From contig CAWDHW010000011.1 in NCBI GenBank assembly GCA_963802205.1, forward strand, positions 62,001 to 126,000: DNA of 64,000 nucleotides. Direction: 5' to 3'. The position numbers were made by a program, and so were the translations under genes. The notes beneath the pieces are model-generated. The model saw only the letters and a list, made by a program, of their open reading frames with translations. It searched no databases and was not told the DNA's origin. The DNA is from DYRB01 sp963802205. Lineage in GTDB: Bacteria > Pseudomonadota > Gammaproteobacteria > Chromatiales > Chromatiaceae. Every line of letters starts with the position of its first letter. The stretch's first letter is position 1. Of this stretch, positions 25,988 to 34,825 are shown in pieces.

Positions 25988-26024
25988 TGGCGGGTGGGCC
26001 TAGCCAAATCCTATTGAGGTCGCT

Positions 26025-26417
26025 ATGAAGTTCGCTATTCAGGTCAATGAGGGGCCGTACCAGCACCAGGCATCCGACTCGGCGTATATGTTCGCCAAGG
26101 CGGCCTTGGAGAAGGGTCACGAGATCTACCGTGTCTTCTTCTACCACGACGGGGTGTATAACTCCTCCCGTCTGACGACGCCGCCGCAGGATGATCGGAA
26201 CATCGTGAATCGCTGGGCGGAACTGGCGGAAAAATACGACCTCGATATGGTCGTCTGCGTGGCCGCAGCGCAACGTCGCGGCATCGTGGACGAGGGTGAG
26301 GCCAAGCGTAACGGCAAGGACGCCACCAATATCCATCCCAAGTTCCGGATCTCCGGGCTTGGACAGTTGGTCGAGGCGGCCATCCAGAGCGACCGCCTCA
26401 TGGTTTTCGGCGACTAA
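26025..26417 (+). CDS. dsrE: sulfur transferase subunit DsrE
   Basis: DsrE is the subunit of the DsrE2F2H2 complex that accepts persulfide sulfur and passes it to DsrC, by analogy with TusBCD in tRNA thiolation. The 130-residue protein has the active cysteine at position 78 (MVVCVAAAQRRG), as in A. vinosum. The following residues HPKFRISGLGQLVEAAI are family-typical. GAGG precedes the ATG. Confidence 0.97.
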   Translation: MKFAIQVNEGPYQHQASDSAYMFAKAALEKGHEIYRVFFYHDGVYNSSRLTTPPQDDRNIVNRWAELAEKYDLDMVVCVAAAQRRGIVDEGEAKRNGKDATNIHPKFRISGLGQLVEAAIQSDRLMVFGD

Positions 26418-26429
26418 GGGGACCGTGTC

Positions 26430-26840
26430 ATGTCAGAAGTCGTAAAAAAGTTTCTGTATTTGAACCGCAGGGCCCCCTACGGCACTATCTATGCGTGGGA
26501 GTCGCTGGAGGTGGTCTTGATTGGTGCCGCATTCGACCAGGAGGTCAGCGTCATGTTCCTCGATGACGGGGTCTATGAGCTTACCAAGGGCCATAGCACC
26601 GGGGGGATCGGGATGAAAAACTTCTCCCCGACCTACCGCACCCTGGGCGACTACGAGGTGAAAAACATCTTCGTAGACCGCGATTCCCTGGCGGCCCGCG
26701 GTCTGAGCGAGGATGACCTCGTCGCAGTAGCCTGGGAGGACATCGATACCGGCGAGGAGAGGGAGAACATCGTCGAGGTGGTGGACGCCGCACGCGTCGC
26801 CGAGCTTATGGAAGAGACCGACTGCATCTTCAGCTTCTAA
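26430..26840 (+). CDS. dsrF: sulfur relay subunit DsrF
   Basis: DsrF is the TusC-like subunit of the DsrEFH hexamer. The 136-residue protein begins KKFLYLNRRAPYGTIYAWE, with VMFLDDGVYEL and the C-terminal MEETDCIFSF. It has no DsrE-type active cysteine, as expected. It starts 12 bases after dsrE and stops 11 bases before dsrH. Confidence 0.96.
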   Translation: MSEVVKKFLYLNRRAPYGTIYAWESLEVVLIGAAFDQEVSVMFLDDGVYELTKGHSTGGIGMKNFSPTYRTLGDYEVKNIFVDRDSLAARGLSEDDLVAVAWEDIDTGEERENIVEVVDAARVAELMEETDCIFSF

Positions 26841-26851
26841 GGAGCGGCGAA

Positions 26852-27160
26852 ATGAGCATCCTGCACACGGTCAACAAGTCGCCCTTCGAGCGCAATTCGC
26901 TGGATTCCTGTCTCAAGTTTGCCGCCGCCGGGGGCTCCCTTCTCCTCATCGAGGACGGGATTTATGCGGCAGTGAAGGGGTCGAGCGTGGAAGCCAAGGT
27001 CATCGGCGCGCAGGGCTCCCTGAAGCTCTACGTGCTCGGCCCTGACCTCAACGCCCGTGGGTTCACCGCAGAGCGCGTGATCCCGGGTATCAATGTCGTG
27101 GACTATGCCGGGTTCGTCGATCTTGCCGCCGAGTGCGACAAGGTTCAGGCCTGGCTCTAG
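26852..27160 (+). CDS. dsrH: sulfur relay subunit DsrH
   Basis: DsrH is the TusB-like subunit of the DsrEFH complex. The 102-residue protein starts SILHTVNKSPFERNSLDSC with the conserved Cys20, followed by LLIEDGIYAA and a C-terminal FVDLAAECDKVQAWL. GGAGCGG lies just before the ATG. Confidence 0.96.
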   Translation: MSILHTVNKSPFERNSLDSCLKFAAAGGSLLLIEDGIYAAVKGSSVEAKVIGAQGSLKLYVLGPDLNARGFTAERVIPGINVVDYAGFVDLAAECDKVQAWL

Positions 27161-27193
27161 TCATCCTTCCTTTTATCACTGAGGACATCCATC

Positions 27194-27526
27194 ATGGGTA
27201 TCGAAGTCAACGGTAAGGTCTACGAGACCGACGAAGAGGGCTATCTCACCAACATCACCGAGTGGGAGCCAGGCGTCGCCGAGATCATGTCCAAGGAGGA
27301 CGACCTCCAGCTCACTGACGAGCACTGGGACATCATCAACTTCCTGCGTGAATATTACGAGGAATACCAGATTGCCCCGGCGGTGCGCGTTTTGACCAAG
27401 GCCGTCGGTAAGAAGTTGGGCAAGGACAAGGGTAACAGCAAGTATCTTTATGGCCTGTTCCCCTATGGCCCGGGCAAGCAGGCCTGCCGCTATGCGGGGC
27501 TGCCAAAGCCGACTGGTTGCGTCTAG
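27194..27526 (+). CDS. dsrC: sulfur carrier protein DsrC
   Basis: DsrC carries sulfur on its flexible C-terminal arm between DsrEFH, DsrAB and the DsrMKJOP complex. The 110-residue protein has LTDEHWDIINFLREYYEEYQ and the arm CRYAGLPKPTGCV, with Cys98 and the penultimate Cys109 both present. This is the full two-cysteine form. GAGGAC precedes the ATG. A hairpin lies downstream before dsrM, which could raise DsrC mRNA levels relative to the membrane genes. Confidence 0.98.
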   Translation: MGIEVNGKVYETDEEGYLTNITEWEPGVAEIMSKEDDLQLTDEHWDIINFLREYYEEYQIAPAVRVLTKAVGKKLGKDKGNSKYLYGLFPYGPGKQACRYAGLPKPTGCV

Positions 27527-27681
27527 GGTCCGACCGGCTGCGCTCCAGGGTCTTCGGGCTGCGCCAAGGCTAACCGCCTCCTAGGCCCACCCGCCGCATT
27601 TGGGCCCTGGGCAACCGGGCCCCTTGCGTCGCCGCTCTGGCGCAGCGATTGGGTCATTCGTCGTTCAATTGCGCCCAGTCC

Positions 27682-27705
27682 CCGGGGGGCAGCTGTTAGC
27701 CCCCC
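27682..27705 (+). terminator. hairpin between dsrC and dsrM
   Basis: Arms cggggggc (27682-27689) and gccccccg (27698-27705) form a perfect 8-bp stem with an 8-base loop. It lies in the 212-base gap after dsrC. No T run follows, so partial termination or protection of the upstream mRNA is inferred, not shown. Confidence 0.45.
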
Positions 27706-27738
27706 GAGTCTTCACGGGTCCACAGAGGTTGCGGAAAC

Positions 27739-28470
27739 ATGTCGTTTCTGACGGGTCTATACGCCATCCTGTTCTACTTCGCGACGGTTGTGCTCGCAGC
27801 AGGCCTGGTCACGAAGATCGTGCAATATGCACGCACCCCGGCACCACTGAAGATCCCCACCACCCCGGCACCGGTCACCACCGGCGGCGTGGTCCTGCGG
27901 ATGGCCCGTGAGGTCGTGTTCTTCGAGAGCCTGTTCCGCGGCAACAAGTGGACCTGGATCTTTGGCTGGGTATTCCACTTCGGACTGTTTCTGGTCACCC
28001 TGCGCCATCTGCGCTACTTCCTAGATCCAGTTTGGGTTCCGATCCAGATGATTCAACCCTTCGGCATCTATGGCGGCATGGCGATGGTCGCCGGACTCGT
28101 CGGGCTTTGGGCACGTCGCTTCCTGGTGGATCGGGTCCGTTACATCACCGGGCCCTCGGATCACCTGATTCTCGGCCTCCTGATCCTGATCGGCGTGAGT
28201 GGTCTCATGATGTCCTTCGTGGTTCATACCGACATCGTTGCGGTCAAGAATTTCTTCCAGGGTTTGATGGTCTTTAAGCTCCAACCCCTGCCCGGTGATC
28301 CCCTCTTGCTGCTCCATCTGTTGCTGGTTGCCGGGTTGATGCTCGTCTTCCCGTTCAGCAAGCTCCTGCATGCCCCGGGTCTGTTCTTCAGCCCGACCCG
28401 CAATCAGGCGGACAATCCCCGGGAAAAGCGGCATATCGCCCCTTGGGCCGAACGGCTCGAGCAGGAATGA
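27739..28470 (+). CDS. dsrM: DsrM, cytochrome b subunit of the DsrMKJOP complex
   Basis: DsrM is the NarI-like membrane subunit that binds heme b and connects quinone chemistry with DsrK. The 243-residue protein has about five membrane helices: near residues 5-25, 65-90, 105-130, 145-170 and 190-210. Histidines such as WVFHFGLFLVTLRH and LLLLHLLLVAG are candidate heme ligands. It starts after the hairpin-containing gap that follows dsrC. Confidence 0.95.
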   Translation: MSFLTGLYAILFYFATVVLAAGLVTKIVQYARTPAPLKIPTTPAPVTTGGVVLRMAREVVFFESLFRGNKWTWIFGWVFHFGLFLVTLRHLRYFLDPVWVPIQMIQPFGIYGGMAMVAGLVGLWARRFLVDRVRYITGPSDHLILGLLILIGVSGLMMSFVVHTDIVAVKNFFQGLMVFKLQPLPGDPLLLLHLLLVAGLMLVFPFSKLLHAPGLFFSPTRNQADNPREKRHIAPWAERLEQE

Positions 28471-28517
28471 GCCAACACCGGCCCCGGCATTGCGGCATTC
28501 GCTGAAGAGGTTCGATC

Positions 28518-30074
28518 ATGGCAAAGGCTAATTTCGAGGTACCGGAGCTGGCGCAGTACCTGGATGTCCCCGCGGTTACGCCGGGCACCATGGCGCACAG
28601 CAGCCCCTTCGTGTCCCGTCCCGAGTTCCAGGAACCCTTGGGCTACATGGGTGAACTGCCGGAGGATTGGCAGGCCCGCGCCCTTGATAAGTTCGGGGAG
28701 CTGTTGGGCAAGTACCGGTCGCTGCGGGTGTATCTGGATTCCTGCGTCAAGTGCGGCTCCTGTACCGACAAGTGCCATTATTATCTGGGAACCAAGGACC
28801 CCAAGAACATGCCGGTCGGGCGCCAGGACCTCATGCGCAAGGTCTATCGCCGCTACTTCACCCTGGCCGGCAAATTCTTCCCCAAACTGGTGGGCGCAGA
28901 GGACTTCACGAAAGAGGTCCTGGACGATTGGTACAGCTACTTCCACCAGTGCTCGCAATGCCGGCGTTGCTCGGTGTTCTGCCCTTACGGTATCGATACG
29001 GCCGAGATCTCCATGGCGGCCCGCGAGATCATGGATAGCATCGGTCTGGGTCAGAAATACTGTAACGAGATCATTGCCAAGGTCTATAAGATCGGGAACA
29101 ACCTGGGCCTTCCTGGCCCGGCCCTGGCCGATACGCTGGAGGGCTTGGAGGAAGACGTCTACGACGACACCGGAGTCCGCGTCCGTTACCCGTTAGACAA
29201 GAAGGGTGTTGATATCCTGCTGGTCACGCCTTCTGCGGATTTCTTTGCCGAGCCCCATGTGGATGGCCTGATTGGGTACGGAAAGGTCTTCCATGAGGCC
29301 GGGGTGTCCTGGACGGTTAGTTCGTACGCGTCCGAGGCCGGCAACTTCGGCATGTTCATCGGTTCCTACGAGAACATGCGTCGGATCAGTCAACGCATCC
29401 GCAAGGCCGCATTGGACCTCGGGGTTAAGCGCATCGTCTTTGGCGAGTGCGGCCACGCCTGGCGCGTCGCCTACAGCTTTCTTAACACCCTCGCGGGTCC
29501 CTGGGATTTCCTCGATCCGCGCTATCCAGTGCCGCAGCACATCTGCGAGTTTACATACGACCTGATACAGGAAGGCAGGCTGAAGTTCGACAAGTCGCAG
29601 AACGACGACAAGGTCCTGACGCTCCATGACTCCTGCAACGTCGCCCGCGCCTCGCGCATGGGGCCACGCCCTGGTGGGCAGTTCGACATCCCGCGCGCCG
29701 TCGTCCGGGCGGTGTGCAACAACTATTACGACATGGACGAGGAGACCATCCGGGATCGCACCTTCTGCTGCGGCGGCGGCGGCGGCCTACTCACGGACGA
29801 TCTGATGGAGCTCCGCGTTAAGGGGGCCTTGCCACGGGTAACGGCCCTCAACAATGTAATGGCCGAGAAGGGCGTCACGCATATGGCCGCCATGTGCGCC
29901 ATCTGCAAGAGCCAGTTCACCAAGGTGCTGCCCTTCTATGGGATGGCCATGGAGCAGATCGTCTCGATCCACCAGTTGGTCTCCAACGCCATCGTGCTGA
30001 CGCCCGGGGATGACGATGAGGCGGATGATGACGACGATCTTGATGATGACGCTGGCGGCGACGACGAGGATTGA
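28518..30074 (+). CDS. dsrK: DsrK, HdrD-like iron-sulfur subunit
   Basis: DsrK is the catalytic subunit presumed to act on the DsrC disulfide or trisulfide, like HdrD of heterodisulfide reductase. The 518-residue cytoplasmic protein has two [4Fe-4S] sites (CVKCGSCTDKCHYY and CSQCRRCSVFCPYG). It then has CCG-type cysteine clusters (FGECGHAWR, LHDSCNVAR, FCCGGGGG, MCAICKSQ) for the special catalytic cluster. The C-terminus is a tail of about 20 almost all Asp/Glu residues (nt 30007-30071). Confidence 0.96.
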   Translation: MAKANFEVPELAQYLDVPAVTPGTMAHSSPFVSRPEFQEPLGYMGELPEDWQARALDKFGELLGKYRSLRVYLDSCVKCGSCTDKCHYYLGTKDPKNMPVGRQDLMRKVYRRYFTLAGKFFPKLVGAEDFTKEVLDDWYSYFHQCSQCRRCSVFCPYGIDTAEISMAAREIMDSIGLGQKYCNEIIAKVYKIGNNLGLPGPALADTLEGLEEDVYDDTGVRVRYPLDKKGVDILLVTPSADFFAEPHVDGLIGYGKVFHEAGVSWTVSSYASEAGNFGMFIGSYENMRRISQRIRKAALDLGVKRIVFGECGHAWRVAYSFLNTLAGPWDFLDPRYPVPQHICEFTYDLIQEGRLKFDKSQNDDKVLTLHDSCNVARASRMGPRPGGQFDIPRAVVRAVCNNYYDMDEETIRDRTFCCGGGGGLLTDDLMELRVKGALPRVTALNNVMAEKGVTHMAAMCAICKSQFTKVLPFYGMAMEQIVSIHQLVSNAIVLTPGDDDEADDDDDLDDDAGGDDED

Positions 30075-30171
30075 GCGAGCCCCGTTTTTTGGTCGATGGT
30101 TCGGCCGCGTGGCGGCCATCGGCGGATTCCATACACCACATCGAGCGTTTTACCGGTAAGGAGAGTGACCA

Positions 30172-32125
30172 ATGGCGACTCCCAGCGATACGAACACCAA
30201 GCTTTCTTGGCGGCGCTACGAGGACGGCGACGACACCTGGAAGGCCCTGACGCAGAAGATCTTCGTCCAGGATACCTCCTACAAGTGTCCGACCTATGTC
30301 CACAAGACCCCGCCCTGTCAGGGCAGTTGCCCCTCCGGTGAGGACATCCGCGGCTGGCTTGCCGTCGTGCGCCAGCAGGAACTGCCGCCGGCCGGCACCA
30401 CCTGGCAGGAATACGCCTTCCGTCGCTCCACCGATGCCAACCCCTTCCCCTCCATGATGGGGCGGGTCTGTCCGGCGCCCTGTCAGGATGGCTGCAATCG
30501 CAATGAGGTCGAGGACTTCGTCGGCATCAACTCCGTCGAGCAGTACATCGGCGACACGGCCATCGCCAATGGGTACGGGTTCGTGGCGGGGCCAGACACC
30601 GGCAAGCGCATTGCCATCATCGGCGGTGGTCCTGCCGGGCTTGCCGGTGCCTACCAGCTCCGCCGCAAGGGACATGCCTGCACCATCTTCGAGGCCAATT
30701 CGGGCCTGGGTGGCATGTTCAAGTTCGGTATCCCCGGCTACCGCGTGCCCCGCGACAAGCTCGATGCCGAGATCCAGCGCATCCTGGATATGGGCGTCGA
30801 GGTCAAACTGAACACGAAGGTCGGCAAGGACGTCACGCATGGAGACTCTGGAAAAGGACTTCGATGCCGTCCTGTGGGCCATCGGTTGTCAGGCCGGTCG
30901 CGGCCTACCGGTGCCCGGCTGGGCCGGAACCCCCAATTGCGTCTCCGGCGTCGCGTTCCTCAAGGCCTTCAACGAGGGCCGCATGAAGGTCACCACCGAC
31001 AAGGTGGTCTGCGTGGGTGGCGGCGACACCTCCATCGACGTCGTGTCCGTCTCACGGCGCTTGGGCCACATCAAGCACGCCCGCCCCACGGACCTGCCCG
31101 AGGCCGTGGTCCTCGACGGCTATGTCGCACACGACTCCGCGGTCTCCGCGGCGGCCAAGGGCGCCGACGTGACCCTGACCTCGCTGTTCACCCGCGACAA
31201 GATGACCGCGGCAGAGCATGAGGTGAACGATGCCCTGTACGAGGGCGTCACGGTGCTGGACGGTGTCATGCCGCTGGAGGTCATCAAGGGTGCCGATGGC
31301 CGTGCCACGGGGCTCCGCGTTGCGGACTGCAAGATGACCGACGGGCGTCCGACGGTCGTCGAGGGCACCGAGCGCGTCCTTCCGGCGGATCTCATCGTCT
31401 CGGCCATCGGCCAAGGCGGCGACCTCACCGGTCTGGAGGGCCTGGACAATGGCCGCGGCCTGATGAACGCGGACAAGTTCTACCAGGTCCCGGATCGCCC
31501 CGGTCACTTCGTCGCTGGCGACATCATCCGCCCGCACCTGCTGACCACCGCCATCGGTCAGGCATCGGTTGCGGCGGACTCCATCGACGAATACGTCCGT
31601 CATGCTGAGCACAAGCGCCGCGCCAAGGTCGATGTGCATCACTTCAACCTGCTGGACAAGATGCAGGAGGCCAACCTGGCCCCCGATGCCTTCGACGCCA
31701 AGGCCGGGGATCAGCGCGGTACCGCCGATAGCAACTGGGCGATCCACAACTACGAGGACCGCTCTGGCAACGAGGTCATCCCCCACGACGAGCTGTTCCT
31801 GGGTCACTTCAAGTTCCATGCGCGCAACCTGCGCAAGGAGGAGGTGCCGAGTGCCGAGGAGGTCCTTGGTCACTTCAAGGAGCGCGTTATCGGTCTGAAT
31901 GAGGCCGAGGCCGTCGACGAGGCCAAGCGTTGCATGAGCTGCGGCATGTGCTTCGAGTGCGACAACTGCGTCATTTTCTGTCCGCAGACCGCCGTCTACC
32001 GAGTCGATAAGGCCAGTCGTACCACCGGCCGTTATGTGGCCACCGACTATGCCAAGTGCATCGGCTGTCACATCTGCGCGGATGTCTGCCCCACTGGCTA
32101 CATCAAGATGGGCCTGGGCGAGTAG
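30172..32125 (+). CDS. dsrL: DsrL, iron-sulfur flavoprotein NAD(P)H oxidoreductase, with one +1 frameshift
   Basis: DsrL is the essential NAD(P)H:acceptor oxidoreductase of sulfur-oxidising dsr systems and takes electrons from DsrAB. The first frame covers an N-terminal cysteine cluster (FRRSTDANPFPSMMGRVCPAPC region) and the FAD site GGGPAGLAGAYQL. The second frame, to 32125, has the NAD(P)H site VCVGGGDTSIDVV. It ends in a two-cluster ferredoxin domain (CMSCGMCFECDNCVIFCP, CIGCHICADVCPTG). The halves join at about 30835-30838, where one extra base after GTCACG breaks the frame. Without it the product would be about 651 residues, close to A. vinosum DsrL. Confidence 0.93.
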
Positions 32126-32165
32126 CCGTTTGGCGGGTCACCTGACTGATCATCTGGAGAAGCCG

Positions 32166-32636
32166 ATGGCAAATGCCGTTGTAAGAGGCTTGCTCGCGGT
32201 CGCCGGTCTGGTCTGGGCGCTTGGCGTCCAGCCGGCCGCGGCGGGCGAGAACTTTGTTACCCCTGGGTCCAAGGCCGCCGGGCTGACGAGCTGTGTCGAG
32301 GACACGAACTTCATGGTCCGTAACCACATGGAGCTGATCAAGCACCAGCGGCACACGGTGGTGCACCAGGGTATTCGCGACAGCAAGCACACCCTGGCCG
32401 GGTGCATCGATTGCCACGTCAGTCAGGGGGCCGATCAGAAGCCCATCTCGGTCTATAGCGAGGGGCAGTTTTGTCAGCGCTGCCACGCCTTTACCGCCGT
32501 CGATGTGAACTGCTTCGGGTGCCACGCCACAGTTCCGACGACGGCCTCGGGTCCGGCGCGGCTTTCCGGTGAGTTCGGTCCGGATGTGGCCCAGACCCCA
32601 GCTCATGGCGCATCGGCGCAGGGCAACACACCATGA
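32166..32636 (+). CDS. dsrJ: DsrJ, periplasmic triheme cytochrome c
   Basis: DsrJ is the triheme cytochrome c of the DsrMKJOP complex. From ATG 32166 the 156-residue protein has a signal peptide or anchor (ANAVVRGLLAVAGLVWALG), then three CxxCH heme motifs (CIDCH, CQRCH, CFGCH). The conserved cysteine in LTSCVEDTNF is the unusual heme ligand in A. vinosum DsrJ. Its heme insertion would need the ccm operon at 42217-49368. The stop overlaps the dsrO ATG (ATGA). Confidence 0.95.
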   Translation: MANAVVRGLLAVAGLVWALGVQPAAAGENFVTPGSKAAGLTSCVEDTNFMVRNHMELIKHQRHTVVHQGIRDSKHTLAGCIDCHVSQGADQKPISVYSEGQFCQRCHAFTAVDVNCFGCHATVPTTASGPARLSGEFGPDVAQTPAHGASAQGNTP

Positions 32637-33436
32637 ACCCCCAACATCACAGCAACGGGTACGACAACAAGGCGGAGGCCCCGGTGGACGGCGGCCGCCG
32701 GACCTTCCTAGGGCTGGCCGCGGGCCTGACGGTGGCGACCGTTGCCCCCGGTGTCATCCTGCACACCGTGTCCGCGGCCCCGCGCTCCGAGGCCGTGACC
32801 GACGCGGTCCGCTGGGGGATGCTGATCGACACAGCCAAGTGCGCGGACGGCTGCACCGAGTGCGTCAAGGCCTGCGATCACGAGAACGGCCTCGACCTGC
32901 AGGTGAAGCCGGAGGGCGCCTCCGAGGACATGTGGGACCGGCAAAGGGCCGTATGGATCCGCAAGGTGCAGGTGCAGGACAACCTCACCGGGCATGTTGT
33001 GAATCTGCCGATGATGTGCCAGCACTGCGAACATCCGCCCTGTGTGGATGTTTGCCCGACCGGGGCCTCGTTCAAGCGGGCCGACGGGATCGTCCTGGTG
33101 GATCGGCACACCTGCATCGGTTGCCGCTACTGCATGATGGCCTGCCCCTACAAGGCGCGGTCCTTCATCCATCAGGTCGTAGCCGAGAAGCTGACCCAGA
33201 CCCCCCGTGGCAAGGGCTGCGTCGAGAGCTGCAATCTGTGCGTTCATCGACTGGACAACGGCGGTACTTCCACGGCCTGTGCCGATGCCTGTGCCGCAAC
33301 GGGGCACCAGGCCATTGTCTTCGGCGATCTCAAGGACCCGCAGAGTCCGGTCAGCAAGGCCCTGCAGGCCAAGGCGAGTCGGCAGATCCGCGAGGATCTC
33401 AACCTCAACACCGGCGTCCGCTACACCGGCATCTAA
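32633..33436 (+). CDS. dsrO: DsrO, periplasmic iron-sulfur protein exported by Tat
   Basis: DsrO is the periplasmic ferredoxin-like subunit of the Dsr membrane complex, similar to NrfC/HybA. The 267-residue protein has a twin-arginine signal (GGRRTFLGLAAG, Arg22-Arg23). Several [4Fe-4S] motifs follow (CADGCTECVKACDHE, MCQHCEHPPCVDVCPTG, CIGCRYCMMACPY, CNLCVHR). It overlaps dsrJ by four bases, and dsrP follows after 20 bases. Confidence 0.96.
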   Translation: MNPQHHSNGYDNKAEAPVDGGRRTFLGLAAGLTVATVAPGVILHTVSAAPRSEAVTDAVRWGMLIDTAKCADGCTECVKACDHENGLDLQVKPEGASEDMWDRQRAVWIRKVQVQDNLTGHVVNLPMMCQHCEHPPCVDVCPTGASFKRADGIVLVDRHTCIGCRYCMMACPYKARSFIHQVVAEKLTQTPRGKGCVESCNLCVHRLDNGGTSTACADACAATGHQAIVFGDLKDPQSPVSKALQAKASRQIREDLNLNTGVRYTGI

Positions 33437-33456
33437 GGCGCGGCGGGAGATCCAGT

Positions 33457-34683
33457 ATGAAACGAATCGTCTATCGCGAGTGGCGTCTCCAGCCGGAACG
33501 CTACTGGGGCCTCTTGGCCATCCTCGGCGCCGTGGCCGCTGTCGCCGGCCTGGCGGTGCTCTACATGGAGCATGAGGGGCATTGGGTCACCGGCATGACC
33601 AATGAGGTCGTTTGGGGTACCCCGCATATCTTCGCGGTCTTCCTGATCGTCGCCGCCTCGGGGGCGCTCAATGTGGCCTCCATCGGGACCGTCTTCGGCC
33701 GCACGGCCTACAAACCCCTGGGGCGTCTGTCCGGGCTCCTGGCCCTGGCGTTGTTGGCGGGTGGCCTCATGGTCCTGGTCCTCGACCTGGGCCGTCCCGA
33801 CCGGCTGTTGGTGGCGGCGACCACGTACAACTTCCGCTCGATCTTTGCGTGGAACATCTACCTCTACACCGGCTTCATGGCCATCGTCGTCGCCTACCTG
33901 TGGAGCATGGCGGACCGCAAGGGCGGGCCCTACAACAAGCCCGTAGGCTACCTCGCCTTCGTCTGGCGCCTGCTGCTCACCACAGGTACTGGCGCCATCT
34001 TCGGGTTCATCGTCGCCCGTCAGGCCTTCGACAGCGCCATCCTGCCGCCCATGTTCATCATCATGTCCTTCGCCTACGGTCTGGCGGTGTTCATGTTGGT
34101 GCTGATGTTCGCCTGCCGGCAGGATGACAGGCCCCTGGGGGACGTGCTGCTGTTCAAGCTGAAGAACCTGCTCGGGGTCTTCGTCTCGGCCGTGCTGCTG
34201 ATGACCCTCACCTATCACCTGACCAAGGTCTACGGGGCCAAGAACTGGGGCGTCGAGGACTTCCTCCTGGTGGGTGGCGGCATCTATACGCTGCTCTTCT
34301 GGGTCGGCTGGGTGCTGATCGGGCTCGTCATGCCCCTGGGGATCGTCTACCACCCGGTACTCGGTAAGGATCGGACCTGGATCACCGCGGCGGCCGCCAT
34401 GGTCGTCGTCGGGGGCCTCGCCGCCGTGTACGTCATCATCATCGGGGGTCAGGCCTATCCGTTGCAGATGTTCCCGGGCAAGACCATTCTCGAATCCGGG
34501 TTCCACGACGGTGTCCGCGGGGCTGTGGCCTCCTATGTGCCGAGCATCCCGGAGATCCTGCTGGGCGTAGGCGGGGTTGCGGTGGCCATGATCATCACGG
34601 CCGTAGGCATCCGAGTGCTCCAGTTCCTGCCCGAGTCCCTTGCGGACCACGTGGTCGATCCACACATCAAGGCGGAAGCCTAG
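33457..34683 (+). CDS. dsrP: DsrP, NrfD-like integral membrane subunit
   Basis: DsrP is the NrfD-family quinone-interacting membrane subunit that pairs with DsrO. The 408-residue protein starts KRIVYREWRLQPERYWG and has about ten hydrophobic helices. GGAG with ATG 33457 is a better start than the long upstream frame from 32569, which overlaps dsrO. A strong hairpin follows the stop. Confidence 0.95.
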   Translation: MKRIVYREWRLQPERYWGLLAILGAVAAVAGLAVLYMEHEGHWVTGMTNEVVWGTPHIFAVFLIVAASGALNVASIGTVFGRTAYKPLGRLSGLLALALLAGGLMVLVLDLGRPDRLLVAATTYNFRSIFAWNIYLYTGFMAIVVAYLWSMADRKGGPYNKPVGYLAFVWRLLLTTGTGAIFGFIVARQAFDSAILPPMFIIMSFAYGLAVFMLVLMFACRQDDRPLGDVLLFKLKNLLGVFVSAVLLMTLTYHLTKVYGAKNWGVEDFLLVGGGIYTLLFWVGWVLIGLVMPLGIVYHPVLGKDRTWITAAAAMVVVGGLAAVYVIIIGGQAYPLQMFPGKTILESGFHDGVRGAVASYVPSIPEILLGVGGVAVAMIITAVGIRVLQFLPESLADHVVDPHIKAEA

Positions 34684-34760
34684 CGGCGGTTCGCTGGGCG
34701 AGGCCGGCGGGCTTGGTCCGGGCAGACGGACCGAACCGCAGGTCGGACCCTGAACCGCGA

Positions 34761-34790
34761 TGGGGCCGGTGCCGCAGGGCACCGGCCCCA
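34761..34790 (+). terminator. 13-bp hairpin between dsrP and dsrN
   Basis: Arms tggggccggtgcc (34761-34773) and ggcaccggcccca (34778-34790) are perfectly complementary around a GCAG loop. They lie in the 142-base gap between dsrP and dsrN. Only a short pyrimidine run (TGCCTTTC) follows, so it may attenuate rather than end transcription. Confidence 0.55.
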
Positions 34791-34825
34791 TGCCTTTCGA
34801 CACCTATGCCTAGGGGCCCAGCACC

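Noticed and set aside
32569..33456. N-terminal extension of the dsrP frame
   Set aside because: It overlaps dsrO, which is certain; the family start is ATG 33457.
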